Made by a program: the position numbers and the translations under genes. A DNA stretch of 64,000 nt from a virus, in IMG/VR virus record IMGVR_UViG_3300046314_000223, positions 26,773 through 90,772 of that record, one strand, 5' to 3'. Below the pieces are notes generated by a model, which did no database searches, was not told the origin of the DNA, and worked only from the letters and a program-made list of their open reading frames with translations. Shown here piece after piece: positions 7,995-16,753 of the stretch; position 1 is the stretch's first letter; every line of letters begins with the position of its first letter.

Positions 7995-8729
7995 TCACCC
8001 AACAATCGTTTCCCACCTCCGGTTCAGCATCTTCGCATACTCCATGGGTCTGATGCACTTGTCATAGAGTCCGATTGCCCAGAAGTCATTGACTTCCATC
8101 AGAACTGTCTTCTTGTTATCCATGATGGCTACATCCAGAGCATACGGTTCCTGATTGGAGTATGTCTTGATCATCTGGTTGACTCTATCCATGTCCGGTG
8201 GCTCTGTGTCCCATTCATTCTGGTCATATCTGGCACAACCAATGATTTTCTTCTGGTCGATATAGAACCGCCATTCGGATTGTATTTGAATTACATCCGA
8301 CCACCAGATTGGTTCTGAATCTGATAGGGATACAAACTCACCCAAGGATTCTGGGTCTGGTTGTTGTTCTGGTGACCCATAGACAAATCCAGTAAAGAGT
8401 TTTGTCCTGACCGGTTTGATGAATATGGGCTCCTGTATCCCAATGAGCATTCCCTTGGTGGTCATTCCAAATTTTCGATCAAGGAAGCATAGAAGTTCAT
8501 TCGGATAACTGATCGGCTCTGGTTCTTGAATCGCCATGGCTTTCATGCACTCTCTGAGGAATTCCACGGAGCCGACTGGTGTATATCCTTGGCACATGGC
8601 ATCGTTGCAGTCTCCGGTAGAAACTTTTCCTATGGATGCATTCATTACTTGGATGCCATCGCCCATCATGGCGGCATGTCTGATTGTTCTGACTTCTTCG
8701 GTATTGACGTTCTGTAGTAGGAATTTCAT
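7995..8729 (-). CDS. ATP-grasp domain protein (DUF4343-like)
   Basis: I choose the ATG at 8729 (MKFLLQNVNTEEV), giving 244 residues and starting 4 bases after the upstream stop. The C-terminal half shows an ATP-grasp pattern: IFIKPVRTKLFTGFVY, SEWRFYIDQKKIIGCARY, PYALDVAI and VLMEVNDFWAIGLY, where Lys, Glu and the Asp/Glu-Asn pair match ATP and metal-binding positions. Enzymes of this fold join a carboxyl group to an amine or thiol using ATP. Its direct coupling to the Mom-like gene suggests a joint job, perhaps in making or attaching a DNA modification group; that is inference. Confidence 0.65.
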   Translation of the reverse strand: MKFLLQNVNTEEVRTIRHAAMMGDGIQVMNASIGKVSTGDCNDAMCQGYTPVGSVEFLRECMKAMAIQEPEPISYPNELLCFLDRKFGMTTKGMLIGIQEPIFIKPVRTKLFTGFVYGSPEQQPDPESLGEFVSLSDSEPIWWSDVIQIQSEWRFYIDQKKIIGCARYDQNEWDTEPPDMDRVNQMIKTYSNQEPYALDVAIMDNKKTVLMEVNDFWAIGLYDKCIRPMEYAKMLNRRWETIVG

Positions 8730-8733
8730 GGGT

Positions 8734-9405
8734 TTACTCAAACAGGTTTGATTGTTGATTGATTTGGTAGTCAATCCGTTCCCCATCATCATACCGGGAT
8801 TGATTGCATTTTGGATACTCATTCATGACTGGGTAGGTCAGCATCCCAAGCATTCGCTTCTTCTGTTTTGCTGTTCCATTCAGGTAGAAGTAGCGATGCT
8901 TGGGCATTGGAGGAATCATCTGGATTCCATTTTCCTTGGCCCATTTTGTTGGGTTGGTTATGCCTCTGTCCCTTAGAGTCATTGGATGCACTCGGTTGCC
9001 TTCAATCAGGTAAGCCTTGTCATGACTGATGGTTTTGCCTGTATAGAGCCAGTTGGTGGCCTGATAGATGATGCCGCAGTGGTTCTGTTCCATGTCGGCA
9101 TAGCTGACCACTGCTGATGGTTTTGGCAGCAAATTCAGGGCATGGGATACCAAGTAGCTGGAGGCGTTCTTTGTTTTGGACTGCACGACCAGTCTGGATA
9201 GTTCATAGAGTCGGAAGTCTCTGTCGTTGAATGAATGTTTCTGGATGGGCGGTGATGGTTGACCAAAGACACAGACCCCTTCGAGTTTCCCATCTTCTAC
9301 CAGACCATATGCGGCCCAGAAGATTGATGCTCGGTGACTGTAGTGCTTGTTCAGGACAAATAGCTCTGCTGTCCGTTTGTCGATCTGGATGATGGAAAAA
9401 TTCAT
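8734..9405 (-). CDS. Mom-like DNA-modification acyltransferase
   Basis: 223 residues. The order and spacing of YELSRLVV (67-74), KNASSYLVSHAL (79-90), VVSYADMEQNHCGIIYQATNW (about 99-119) and LYTGKT match the Mom family, GNAT-fold proteins named after phage Mu Mom, which modifies adenine to a methylcarbamoylated form and so blocks restriction. I rely on recalled family patterns. It begins 9 bp from the late-promoter motif that drives the opposite strand. With the ATP-grasp gene behind it, it may form a two-gene DNA-modification or protective unit. Confidence 0.65.
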   Translation of the reverse strand: MNFSIIQIDKRTAELFVLNKHYSHRASIFWAAYGLVEDGKLEGVCVFGQPSPPIQKHSFNDRDFRLYELSRLVVQSKTKNASSYLVSHALNLLPKPSAVVSYADMEQNHCGIIYQATNWLYTGKTISHDKAYLIEGNRVHPMTLRDRGITNPTKWAKENGIQMIPPMPKHRYFYLNGTAKQKKRMLGMLTYPVMNEYPKCNQSRYDDGERIDYQINQQSNLFE

Positions 9406-9413
9406 TGGGTGGG

Positions 9414-9420
9414 CTAAATA
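9414..9420 (+). promoter_or_regulatory. Candidate late promoter CTAAATA
   Basis: CTAAATA lies 39 bases before the start of the large head-protein gene. T4 late promoters are TATAAATA at -10 with no -35 element; the variant C/T-TAAATA recurs here before structural genes (14816, 19350, 20847, 37673). Confidence 0.5.
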
Positions 9421-9458
9421 AGGGAACCGTTACTTTTCTTTAGATTTGTGAATTCCAA

Positions 9459-11522
9459 ATGACAAAAAAATTCTCATCTTTCCTTGCCGAAGCATTGAGT
9501 CCATCCCAGAAGAAGACTGTCGATGACTGGACTGCCGATAGACCAATTGCAGCCAAGAGGCTGTCCGAGCATGTCTTTGGTGGCAAGGATGTTCTGATTC
9601 ATCCTCTGAGCAGGGATACGAATAATACACCAATTCACCCGGTTGTGCAAGAGCACCTGAGTCAGCATGGTTATACGATTCCTTCCGGCAAGGATTACCA
9701 TGCCGGGTATGCTGTTGACAAGCATAACCGAATCGTCACGATTGGTAAGGCGCTGAGTCGAACCAAAGCGTCACCTGAGATTAGTTCTGCGTTTGAGAAT
9801 GACCCCAATCGAGCATCCAAGGGTGTGGATTTGTCTGTTGCCTATACATGGCATCCCCATCATGTGGCTGCAATGTCAACGGATCGGGGATGGACTTCTT
9901 GTATTGATATGTCTGGCGGCAACAGCAAGGGCTACTTGCAGCATGATGTTGCTAATGGAACTCATGTGGCATACCTGATTCATTCGGATGACCATAAGAT
10001 TGAGCACCCACTGGCTCGAATTGCCCTGAAGCCATTTTCCTCAATTGATGGGCATGTGGCTCTGATTCCTGAGCACAAGACCTATGGAACGGCTTCTACG
10101 GCATTTTCGGATGCAGTGAATGACTTTACCGATACTCACTTCCCAATGAAGAAGAATACCCATTATCGGATACATTCCAGCCTGTATCAGGATTCTATTA
10201 CCGGAACTTCTGACTATGATGACCAGACTATTCACGGTAAGGTTCATGATGCTGTTAATGGAGGGACCGGTTCTCATTTCATTCGTCGGGAATTGACATC
10301 TCCAAAGAACATCCATACTGCAATTGACACTCTGCTGGACGTCAAGCCGGAGAATGTCAACAACCCAGACAACATTGTTGCGGACAAGACCTATGTTGCC
10401 AAAGACCTGATCCATAAATCACAAGAGACTCCAATCTCTCCCGATCATATCCATAAAGTAGTGGAAGCATCTGAAAGGGGTGATCTTGATGGAAAGCGAA
10501 TGGCGCATTCCCTGAGCGTCATAGGCAATCGGATGCAACCGCACACAGCAGCCAAGGTGGTTGATCTGGCAATTAAACACGGGGAACCTTTGGCAACGGA
10601 CGCCGGTTCTGTCATCTATAACACTGGAGTTACCGGATCACAACTGCTGAAAGCAGCAAATGCCGGTTCTGTTTCCATCCATGATCTTTCCCCGGAAAAA
10701 TATACCAAGGAAGCAATTGCCCAGATTCATGCGGATATTCCGCTGACCAAACCCAATGATGTGGCAATTAGCAACTCTCTCCAGAGCAAACATATGCCAA
10801 TGGCAGTTGTTCATGAGATTTCTGACAAAATCATGATGTCCCCAGAATCCGAATACAACATGGTTGCGATGGCAAAGAACCTTGGTGGAAATGTTTCTGG
10901 TAAGCGAAACCCCAATTACTCGATTGATGATGCTCGGGAACTTGATTCCAAGGTTCAACGAATGGATGATGGAAATCACTATGGCTTGTCTCTGATACAT
11001 CCACACGCCACAGTTGAAGATTTTGACAGACATCATGACCAGAAAACGGGGGCTATATCAACAGGAACTTTCCGGGCAATCAAGTCGGTTCCCGTCCTGA
11101 ATCATCTTTTCTCCAGTCAGAAGCACCAGACCGACCTTCTGAATTCATTGTATACCCATGGAGTCAACCCCCATACCGAACACCATCATACCATGATGGC
11201 TGCAGTTGGGCTCCCGGCTGGCCGAAAGAACGTATCCGAAATGCTGGCTAATGCCGATCCAAGATTGATATTCTCACCCAAGCATGTTGAAAATGTCAAG
11301 AAGAATATGAGTAATGCGGCATCAGTTCTGGCTAATGGCGATGATTACCATGATTCAATTCGTAAGGCTGTCAAGAATGCAGTTGATGATCATGACCCCA
11401 CATTCGCATCCAAGTTGATGGCAGTGACCCAGAATCGAGTTGCATTTCCCAAGGAACACTTGGATTATGTCCGCAAGGAACTGAATCATTCCTTTAACGA
11501 CACCCCTGTTTACAAGGAATAA
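9459..11522 (+). CDS. Large putative ejected head protein with capsid-targeting start
   Basis: 687 residues. The N-terminus MTKKFSSFLAEALSPSQ resembles T4 internal-protein capsid-targeting sequences (MKTYQEFIAE-A), which the head protease cuts after the Glu; here the cut would follow Glu11. The rest is hydrophilic with many His, Asp and Asn. A segment around residues 140-190 contains WTSCIDMSGG, VANGTHVAYLIHSDD and PLARIALKPFSS, which looks like a folded domain I cannot name. The C-terminal half is helical and repetitive. It follows a late-promoter motif and is 2 bases from a tail-type gene. Injection into the host is inferred. Confidence 0.6.
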   Translation: MTKKFSSFLAEALSPSQKKTVDDWTADRPIAAKRLSEHVFGGKDVLIHPLSRDTNNTPIHPVVQEHLSQHGYTIPSGKDYHAGYAVDKHNRIVTIGKALSRTKASPEISSAFENDPNRASKGVDLSVAYTWHPHHVAAMSTDRGWTSCIDMSGGNSKGYLQHDVANGTHVAYLIHSDDHKIEHPLARIALKPFSSIDGHVALIPEHKTYGTASTAFSDAVNDFTDTHFPMKKNTHYRIHSSLYQDSITGTSDYDDQTIHGKVHDAVNGGTGSHFIRRELTSPKNIHTAIDTLLDVKPENVNNPDNIVADKTYVAKDLIHKSQETPISPDHIHKVVEASERGDLDGKRMAHSLSVIGNRMQPHTAAKVVDLAIKHGEPLATDAGSVIYNTGVTGSQLLKAANAGSVSIHDLSPEKYTKEAIAQIHADIPLTKPNDVAISNSLQSKHMPMAVVHEISDKIMMSPESEYNMVAMAKNLGGNVSGKRNPNYSIDDARELDSKVQRMDDGNHYGLSLIHPHATVEDFDRHHDQKTGAISTGTFRAIKSVPVLNHLFSSQKHQTDLLNSLYTHGVNPHTEHHHTMMAAVGLPAGRKNVSEMLANADPRLIFSPKHVENVKKNMSNAASVLANGDDYHDSIRKAVKNAVDDHDPTFASKLMAVTQNRVAFPKEHLDYVRKELNHSFNDTPVYKE

Positions 11523-11524
11523 AA

Positions 11525-12046
11525 ATGGCAGTCAATCTTTGCGACCTCCAGACCAACTACCTCCAGACCAATGGATTTCAATTGGTCTTACCAAGGTTCC
11601 CTCTGGTTACCTACTTTGCCCAGAACTTCACATTTCCATCCCTGAGTCTACCAAATTCTCCGGTAGCCACGCCTTTCTCCAAGATGCAATTCCCCGGAGA
11701 TACCTTGGAATTTGAACCATTCACATTCAGCTTTATCGTTGATGATCGGATGCAGAACTACAAGGAAATTTACAACTGGTTGTATGCAATCGGCAATGCT
11801 GAATCTTATGACAACTTCAGAAACTTCAACAACCGAGAAAAGATTGACAAGATGCAGCGCCTTGGTGAGCAGGATGCGACAGTAAGTATTCTATCAGCCA
11901 AGAGCAATCCAACCGGGCACGTTCTTTTTCGGGATGCGTTTCCAATCTCCCTGAGTGGTGCTGAATTTAGCACACAAGGAACGTCCACGGATTATGTCAT
12001 GGCTACCGCCACTTTTGCATATACCCTATTTGAATTCACCCCATAA
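11525..12046 (+). CDS. T4-like tail/baseplate structural protein (tail-tube-like)
   Basis: 173 residues. The layout NGFQLVLPRFPLVTYFAQNF, then TPFSKMQFPGDTLEFEPFTF and FIVDDRMQNYKEIYNWLYAIG resembles a T4-group structural family sharing features with tail-tube proteins (gp19/gp54): two beta-rich halves and an acidic-aromatic helix that caps the fold. I cannot decide between tube, tube-initiator and baseplate roles. It lies in the late block directly after the putative head protein. Confidence 0.6.
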   Translation: MAVNLCDLQTNYLQTNGFQLVLPRFPLVTYFAQNFTFPSLSLPNSPVATPFSKMQFPGDTLEFEPFTFSFIVDDRMQNYKEIYNWLYAIGNAESYDNFRNFNNREKIDKMQRLGEQDATVSILSAKSNPTGHVLFRDAFPISLSGAEFSTQGTSTDYVMATATFAYTLFEFTP

Positions 12047-12049
12047 AAC

Positions 12050-13558
12050 ATGGTTTCTATTGAAAAGATCAGCGAGAGTCATCTGAAGGTAATGGGTGAG
12101 GCATCCGAGGAACTGGACATCAAGCAGTTCTTCACGTTCAAGGTTCCCGGCTATCAGTTCTCCCCCAAGTATAAATCTGGCGTGTGGGACGGAAGTATCT
12201 CCATGTATGACGCCAGAACCAAGTTGCTCCCGTTGGGGTTGTATCCTCGATTGGAGGGGTTCTTGGATGAGTCCAATGTTGAGTTCTCAATCCGGGAAAA
12301 TGACAACTATGACTTGGATGATGTTGATACTGTTGGCATTGAGGAACTGACTGAATATCTGACGGATTTGGATGTTCATCTACCAAGGGGAGCGTCTATT
12401 CGGGAATACCAGATAGATGCCATTCATAAGGCAATCACCCAGAAGAAGATTACCCTAGTCTCCCCAACTTCATCGGGTAAATCATTGGTACTTTACTGTT
12501 GCATTCGTTGGATTCTGGACAGGAACCCTCACGCCAGAATCATTCTGATTGTCCCTACGGTTCAACTTGTGACTCAGATGTATTCGGACTTTGAGGAATA
12601 CTCCGTTGATAATGGGTTTGATGTATCCAAGTGGACACAGAAGTTGTTTACTGGACAACCAAGGGAACTGGTCAAGAACATTCTGATCACCACATGGCAG
12701 TCTATGAAGAACATTGCCAATCAGCCTGCTGTTGGGATGAAAGTCATGTCCCAGTATAACGCTGTTTTCTTTGATGAATGTCATCAGGCCAAGGCAACTG
12801 AAAGCGCGGCAATCTTGGAGAAGTGTCGGAATGCTTCTTATCGAATCGGCACTACAGGAACTCTGGATAACCAGAAAATCCATCAGTTGCAGATTGAGGG
12901 TTACTTGGGGCCGGTGCATAAGGTCATCACCACCAAGGAATTGATGGATAGCGGTCAAGTATCTCAGTTGGATATTCGCTGCCTATCATTGGTATATCCA
13001 GATGACATCAAGAAGTCAATGAAAAAGACCAAGTACCCAGATGAGATTGAATTCCTGCTGGGATTGAACAAAAGAAACGAATTCATCGCCAAGATTTCGT
13101 GTGCTACTGTAGGAACAACTTTGGTATTGACCAAGCTCAGGGACAAACACGCCAAGCCTCTGTATGAGTTGATTTCATCCATGACGGACAAGCCAGTTTA
13201 CTTTGTGGCCGGGACTATCAAGGCAACAGAGCGCGAAGCCATCCGAAAGGTGGCAAACATTGATGATTGTGTCATTGTAGCAACAGCCCAGACAATGAGC
13301 ACAGGAGTCAATATCCCAAATCTGAGGAATGTTCTTTTTGCCCTACCGTCCAAGGATGTAATCACAATCACACAGTCAATTGGTCGCGGCCTGCGATTGG
13401 CTGAGGGTAAAGAAAAGATGACCCTGATTGACATTATAGATGACATCAGATATGGAAAGCGCGAAAACTATGCTTATGAACATGCCTTGGAACGAATTGC
13501 CTTGTATCGCAAAGAAAAATTCAATGTAACCGTAACCGAAATCCCATTCCAACCATGA
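12050..13558 (+). CDS. uvsW: UvsW-type SF2 helicase
   Basis: 502 residues (T4 UvsW 503). Seen: Walker A SPTSSGKS at 138-145, Walker B FFDECHQ around 241-247, GTTGTL (motif III), TAQTMSTGVNIPN (motif V) and TQSIGRGLRLAEG (motif VI). In T4 this helicase regresses forks, unwinds R-loops and switches replication from origin- to recombination-dependent. It starts 4 bases after a structural gene and overlaps the next one by ATGA, so it is expressed with late genes, as T4 uvsW is. Confidence 0.93.
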   Translation: MVSIEKISESHLKVMGEASEELDIKQFFTFKVPGYQFSPKYKSGVWDGSISMYDARTKLLPLGLYPRLEGFLDESNVEFSIRENDNYDLDDVDTVGIEELTEYLTDLDVHLPRGASIREYQIDAIHKAITQKKITLVSPTSSGKSLVLYCCIRWILDRNPHARIILIVPTVQLVTQMYSDFEEYSVDNGFDVSKWTQKLFTGQPRELVKNILITTWQSMKNIANQPAVGMKVMSQYNAVFFDECHQAKATESAAILEKCRNASYRIGTTGTLDNQKIHQLQIEGYLGPVHKVITTKELMDSGQVSQLDIRCLSLVYPDDIKKSMKKTKYPDEIEFLLGLNKRNEFIAKISCATVGTTLVLTKLRDKHAKPLYELISSMTDKPVYFVAGTIKATEREAIRKVANIDDCVIVATAQTMSTGVNIPNLRNVLFALPSKDVITITQSIGRGLRLAEGKEKMTLIDIIDDIRYGKRENYAYEHALERIALYRKEKFNVTVTEIPFQP

Positions 13559-14445
13559 AGAACAAAAAGAAAAAAGATCAGGATGTATCCACCCCGTTTG
13601 GTGATACGCAATCCCAATTGTCGGTTCTCTTGGAAGGGCTGAAGGAAACCAAGCGCCAACAGAAAGAGGAATTCTCTGCCTTGGCTGAGGAAACAATACC
13701 CAAGTTAGGTGACTTTTTCAGCCTGCTGGCTGGCAAGAAAGTCCCAACGGTCGTCAAGGAAGTTGTTGCTGAAGCCGTGGCTGAAGTGCCATTCGTTGAT
13801 GAACCAATGGCAGAGCAGATTCAGGTTGTTGAGCAGGCAATTGAAGAAGTCACTCAGGTTGTTGAACAGATTCAGGCTGTGGAGGCCACCCCAGTTCCTG
13901 TTGACCAGCAACCCGCACTAAGGCTCTTAAAACAGTCTATATCGGCCTTGGAAGCTCGGTTGGTCACTGAGGTCAACCAGCTTCGCAAGATGGTTCAGAT
14001 TGCATCTAAAGCGGCTGCAAATGCAGGTGGTGGGGGTGAGGTTCTGTTCAGGCGACTGGACGATGTTGCGGTTGGTAGTCTGGTCAATGGAGATTTCTTG
14101 GTCTGGGATGAGACAACCAAGAGATTCGTAAATAAGACAGTGTTCATTGGGGTTCCCGGTGGACTGGCTAATCAGGTTCTGATTAAGAAAAGCGATACAG
14201 ATTTTGACTACGAATGGACTGATATGGTCACCACACAACAAGAATTTACCAAGCTGATTGACGATACAAACCCATTAATCACCTATATTGGGGAAGCAAA
14301 TCCAACAACTCCACCAACAGCATCAACATGGCGCATTCGACGAATCACCTATGATGCAAACCTTAATGTGGACTCAGTTGAATTTGCCGGAACCGGAACA
14401 TTTACTCACTCTTGGGTAAATAGAGCAACACTTTCATATTCGTGA
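13555..14445 (+). CDS. Virion structural protein, fibre-like C-terminus
   Basis: 296 residues: a Lys-rich start, a long Glu/Val/Gln-rich helical region at about 55-120 (repeats of VVEQ and EVVAEAVAEV), a Gly run at 156-159 and a C-terminal beta-rich segment with GVPGGLANQVLIKKSDTDFD followed by YEWTDM, a style common in phage fibre and whisker proteins. No enzymatic motif. It overlaps uvsW by 4 bases. Confidence 0.6.
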   Translation: MKNKKKKDQDVSTPFGDTQSQLSVLLEGLKETKRQQKEEFSALAEETIPKLGDFFSLLAGKKVPTVVKEVVAEAVAEVPFVDEPMAEQIQVVEQAIEEVTQVVEQIQAVEATPVPVDQQPALRLLKQSISALEARLVTEVNQLRKMVQIASKAAANAGGGGEVLFRRLDDVAVGSLVNGDFLVWDETTKRFVNKTVFIGVPGGLANQVLIKKSDTDFDYEWTDMVTTQQEFTKLIDDTNPLITYIGEANPTTPPTASTWRIRRITYDANLNVDSVEFAGTGTFTHSWVNRATLSYS

Positions 14446-14801
14446 TTTACAACCAACTCAGTTTAGCCATGACATTTATAGACTCATCTTTTTTCCAGAT
14501 TACGGTTATGCTGACATGCATATTTGCTCTGGTAACCCTGATTCTTCAGGTGGTAGGTAGCATCAATACCGAACGTAACTACAGTAAGGTGACTTCAGTT
14601 CTGTTAAAGAATACCAGCAACATTGGGAACATTCAGATTGAAATTGACCGGCTTAAACATGAACTTGTCCTGATGAGCATTGAGAATCAGAAGTTGGATG
14701 CTGAAGTCAAGATTCTGGTTATTCGGGTTGCCAAGTTACAAGAACAGGCAACTTGTATGAAACAATGTGGAAGACCATCGGAGTTTCGAGAGCTTTCCTG
14801 A
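14442..14801 (+). CDS. Membrane-anchored coiled-coil protein (119 aa)
   Basis: A GTG start overlaps the previous stop; an ATG at 14469 (MTFIDSSFF) is an alternative start that would give 110 residues. A hydrophobic segment at about 18-40 (ITVMLTCIFALVTLILQVVG) is followed by about 70 residues of heptad-like helix. The topology is that of i-spanins or membrane-tethered coiled coils, but no partner lipoprotein is adjacent. Function unknown. Confidence 0.6.
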   Translation: MIYNQLSLAMTFIDSSFFQITVMLTCIFALVTLILQVVGSINTERNYSKVTSVLLKNTSNIGNIQIEIDRLKHELVLMSIENQKLDAEVKILVIRVAKLQEQATCMKQCGRPSEFRELS

Positions 14802-14814
14802 ATTGCCAATAACC

Positions 14815-14821
14815 CTAAATA
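14815..14821 (+). promoter_or_regulatory. Candidate late promoter CTAAATA
   Basis: CTAAATA precedes the ATG at 14834 by 12 bases, shorter than the other late-promoter candidates, so it may instead serve the next gene at 15081 or be incidental. Confidence 0.4.
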
Positions 14822-14833
14822 ATGAGGTAAAGA

Positions 14834-15040
14834 ATGTCTGAACAAGATGCTCTGGACAAGAAACTGGAATGTGCTTTTGCTGGAATAGGTGCTGAGGTTG
14901 GAAAATTGGTTCGTTGTCTGATACAGCAGGAACTTGCAACTCATGTTGCCCGTATAGAACAACTGAATGCCATCCTGACAGGTGGCGCTTGTGCGCCGAC
15001 AGCCAGCAATAGCAATGACGGGGAATCACCAGCCGCCTAA
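14834..15040 (+). CDS. Small hypothetical structural-block protein (68 aa)
   Basis: 68 residues, helical, with two Cys and an Ala/Ser-rich tail. The start ...ECAFAGIGAEVGKLV echoes ...ECLLDGIGLATGEAI at the start of the next gene, suggesting a shared N-terminal module by duplication. The ribosome site GAGGTAAAG lies before the ATG. No function assigned. Confidence 0.6.
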   Translation: MSEQDALDKKLECAFAGIGAEVGKLVRCLIQQELATHVARIEQLNAILTGGACAPTASNSNDGESPAA

Positions 15041-15080
15041 AGTGCTGGATTTTTAGCTAAAAATAGAAAGAGAAAAGTCA

Positions 15081-15908
15081 ATGACTACTTTGAATCAAAC
15101 CTTGGAATGCTTGTTGGACGGTATTGGCCTTGCCACTGGCGAAGCCATCCGTACCGAAATCAACACCCTGTTGGGCATGCCCAACGTGGATATTCAGGCT
15201 CTGAACGCCGCCGTTGCTCAGATTCAATCCATTCTGGATTCCGATCCCGCAACCGAAGGCTATCAGACCGCCCAAAACATCATCACCCAACTGGTTGCTC
15301 TGGGTAACCGCCTTGACAGCTTGGAAAACAGCACCGTTGTTGCCCAACTGCAAGTTCTGGTCAACAACATCAACGTTGCTCTGGGTGAAGAAACCGCTGC
15401 TCGTCAAGCTGCTGACCAAGCACTGCAGGATACCATTGCTGCACTGACTGCTCAGTTGGACAACTTGGCTAGTCAAGTTGACGTTATCAATCAGACTACT
15501 CCTGATTGCGATTGTGTTGCTATTGCTGCACAGATCACCGCTCTGCAGAATGATATTGGCAATCTGACCGGTACTGATGCTGCCCAAGCTGCACAGATCA
15601 CCGCTCTGCAATCCAGCATCACCGAGTTGTCCGGTGCTGTGGCTGCTGCTTCTGCCGCCGCCCAAGCTGCTGCTACTGCTGCTGCTACTGCCCAAGCCAC
15701 GGCAACCGCCGCCGCCGCTGCCGCCGCTGCAGCACAGGCTGCTGTGTCCACCTTGGATGCACGTGAAGAAGGTCGTCACAACGGCCATGGCAACCGCCTG
15801 AACGCTCTGGAGTCCTTCCAAGCTGGCGTGGAAGCCATCGACTGCGTGGCTCTGGTGGCTCGTTTCCGCACCAACGTAACCGCTGGCTTGGCCGGTTCCG
15901 GTTACTGA
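15081..15908 (+). CDS. Ala-rich coiled-coil virion protein
   Basis: 275 residues, very rich in Ala, Gln and Thr, with heptad-type spacing almost throughout; the stretch at about 193-230 is nearly pure Ala with Thr/Gln. A repeat coding for AAQITALQ occurs twice (near 15525 and 15588). The base composition is markedly more GC-rich, with a narrow codon set, than its neighbours, as expected for a very highly expressed structural protein. Likely a trimeric fibre or whisker. The large antisense Ser/Gly frame opposite it is a shadow. Confidence 0.65.
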   Translation: MTTLNQTLECLLDGIGLATGEAIRTEINTLLGMPNVDIQALNAAVAQIQSILDSDPATEGYQTAQNIITQLVALGNRLDSLENSTVVAQLQVLVNNINVALGEETAARQAADQALQDTIAALTAQLDNLASQVDVINQTTPDCDCVAIAAQITALQNDIGNLTGTDAAQAAQITALQSSITELSGAVAAASAAAQAAATAAATAQATATAAAAAAAAAQAAVSTLDAREEGRHNGHGNRLNALESFQAGVEAIDCVALVARFRTNVTAGLAGSGY

Positions 15909-15916
15909 TCTGACTG

Positions 15917-16105
15917 ATGGCTACCATCCCAGTCATTCATATGCCCAATTCCGAAGTCTATAAGACTCGGTTTTCTGTATGTGAGAATTGCGAACACAAA
16001 AAAGAACGCAATGCTCTGGGGTGGGTAGTTGTCGTCTGTGGGGTATGCAACTGCCCCATCAAGACCAAATGCATCACTGGACCATGCCCAAAAAGCAAAT
16101 GGTAA
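15917..16105 (+). CDS. Small zinc-ribbon-like protein (62 aa)
   Basis: 62 residues with seven Cys in C-x2-C, C-x2-C-x-C and C-x4-C arrangements (CENC, CGVCNC, CITGPC), a pattern typical of a structural zinc site. It recalls short conserved proteins of T4-like phages, but I cannot name a function. It lies between the Ala-rich protein and a glycosyltransferase. Confidence 0.65.
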   Translation: MATIPVIHMPNSEVYKTRFSVCENCEHKKERNALGWVVVVCGVCNCPIKTKCITGPCPKSKW

Positions 16106-16111
16106 CCGGTG

Positions 16112-16720
16112 ATGCATTCCTCGTTGCTGAGTATTCATGTCCTCCAGACAAGGGATGATATTTCAAATTGTCTGAATAGTCTAAAGTCCTCCGGTTGCTC
16201 AATCAGTGTCATTGACAACAAAGGCAAGAATATACTGACCGGCAGAGAATCCGGGTTTAAAGAGGGCGATTTGCCCTTTGTTTCTTTCTGCGATGATGAC
16301 GATGAATCTATGTTGACCACTGATTTGGTTGATTCTTTGCTCGGACATAATGCAGACGCCCTATATACCAACTCAATTGTTTCCTATTCAACTGGATACA
16401 CGCATCCACTCAGTTTCAAAGGCGTAACCGAATGGAATCTTACCAGTGAAACTCGTGGCATAACTAAGCCACACCAGACCATAATCTATCGCAGGGATTT
16501 TGCTCTGAATGCTCTTAAAGAAGCCAAGAAGATAATCCAGAAGCAAGACTGGCTTCCAAATGACTGCGATTTTGTAATGAGATTGATTGTTTCATACGGG
16601 GTTGGTTGGAAATATGTCCCCATAACCACATACAAATGGAACATACACAATTCCAATGACCATGCCAGATCGCATAGTCATTTTCAGAAAATTAGGCGAT
16701 ACTTTGCCTCCGGTAAATAA
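16112..16720 (+). CDS. GT-A glycosyltransferase-like protein
   Basis: 202 residues from the ATG at 16112 (a GTG one codon earlier is possible). The segment LPFVSFCDDDDESM (about 54-67) resembles the DxD metal-binding motif of GT-A enzymes, and HQTIIYRRDFALNALKEA followed by WLPNDCDFVMRL and YGVGWKYVPITTYKWN matches the acceptor-side half of family-2 transferases. It sits just before a very large fibre gene, so it might modify a virion protein or a host surface sugar (inference). Confidence 0.6.
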   Translation: MHSSLLSIHVLQTRDDISNCLNSLKSSGCSISVIDNKGKNILTGRESGFKEGDLPFVSFCDDDDESMLTTDLVDSLLGHNADALYTNSIVSYSTGYTHPLSFKGVTEWNLTSETRGITKPHQTIIYRRDFALNALKEAKKIIQKQDWLPNDCDFVMRLIVSYGVGWKYVPITTYKWNIHNSNDHARSHSHFQKIRRYFASGK

Positions 16721-16753
16721 CTTCTGAACATTAGATTTTAGGATTCATTCCAA

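Noticed and set aside
15078-15821. 247-codon minus-strand frame rich in Ser and Gly
   Set aside because: It is antisense to the Ala/Gln-rich structural gene; its composition is the mirror of Ala codons. No ribosome site.
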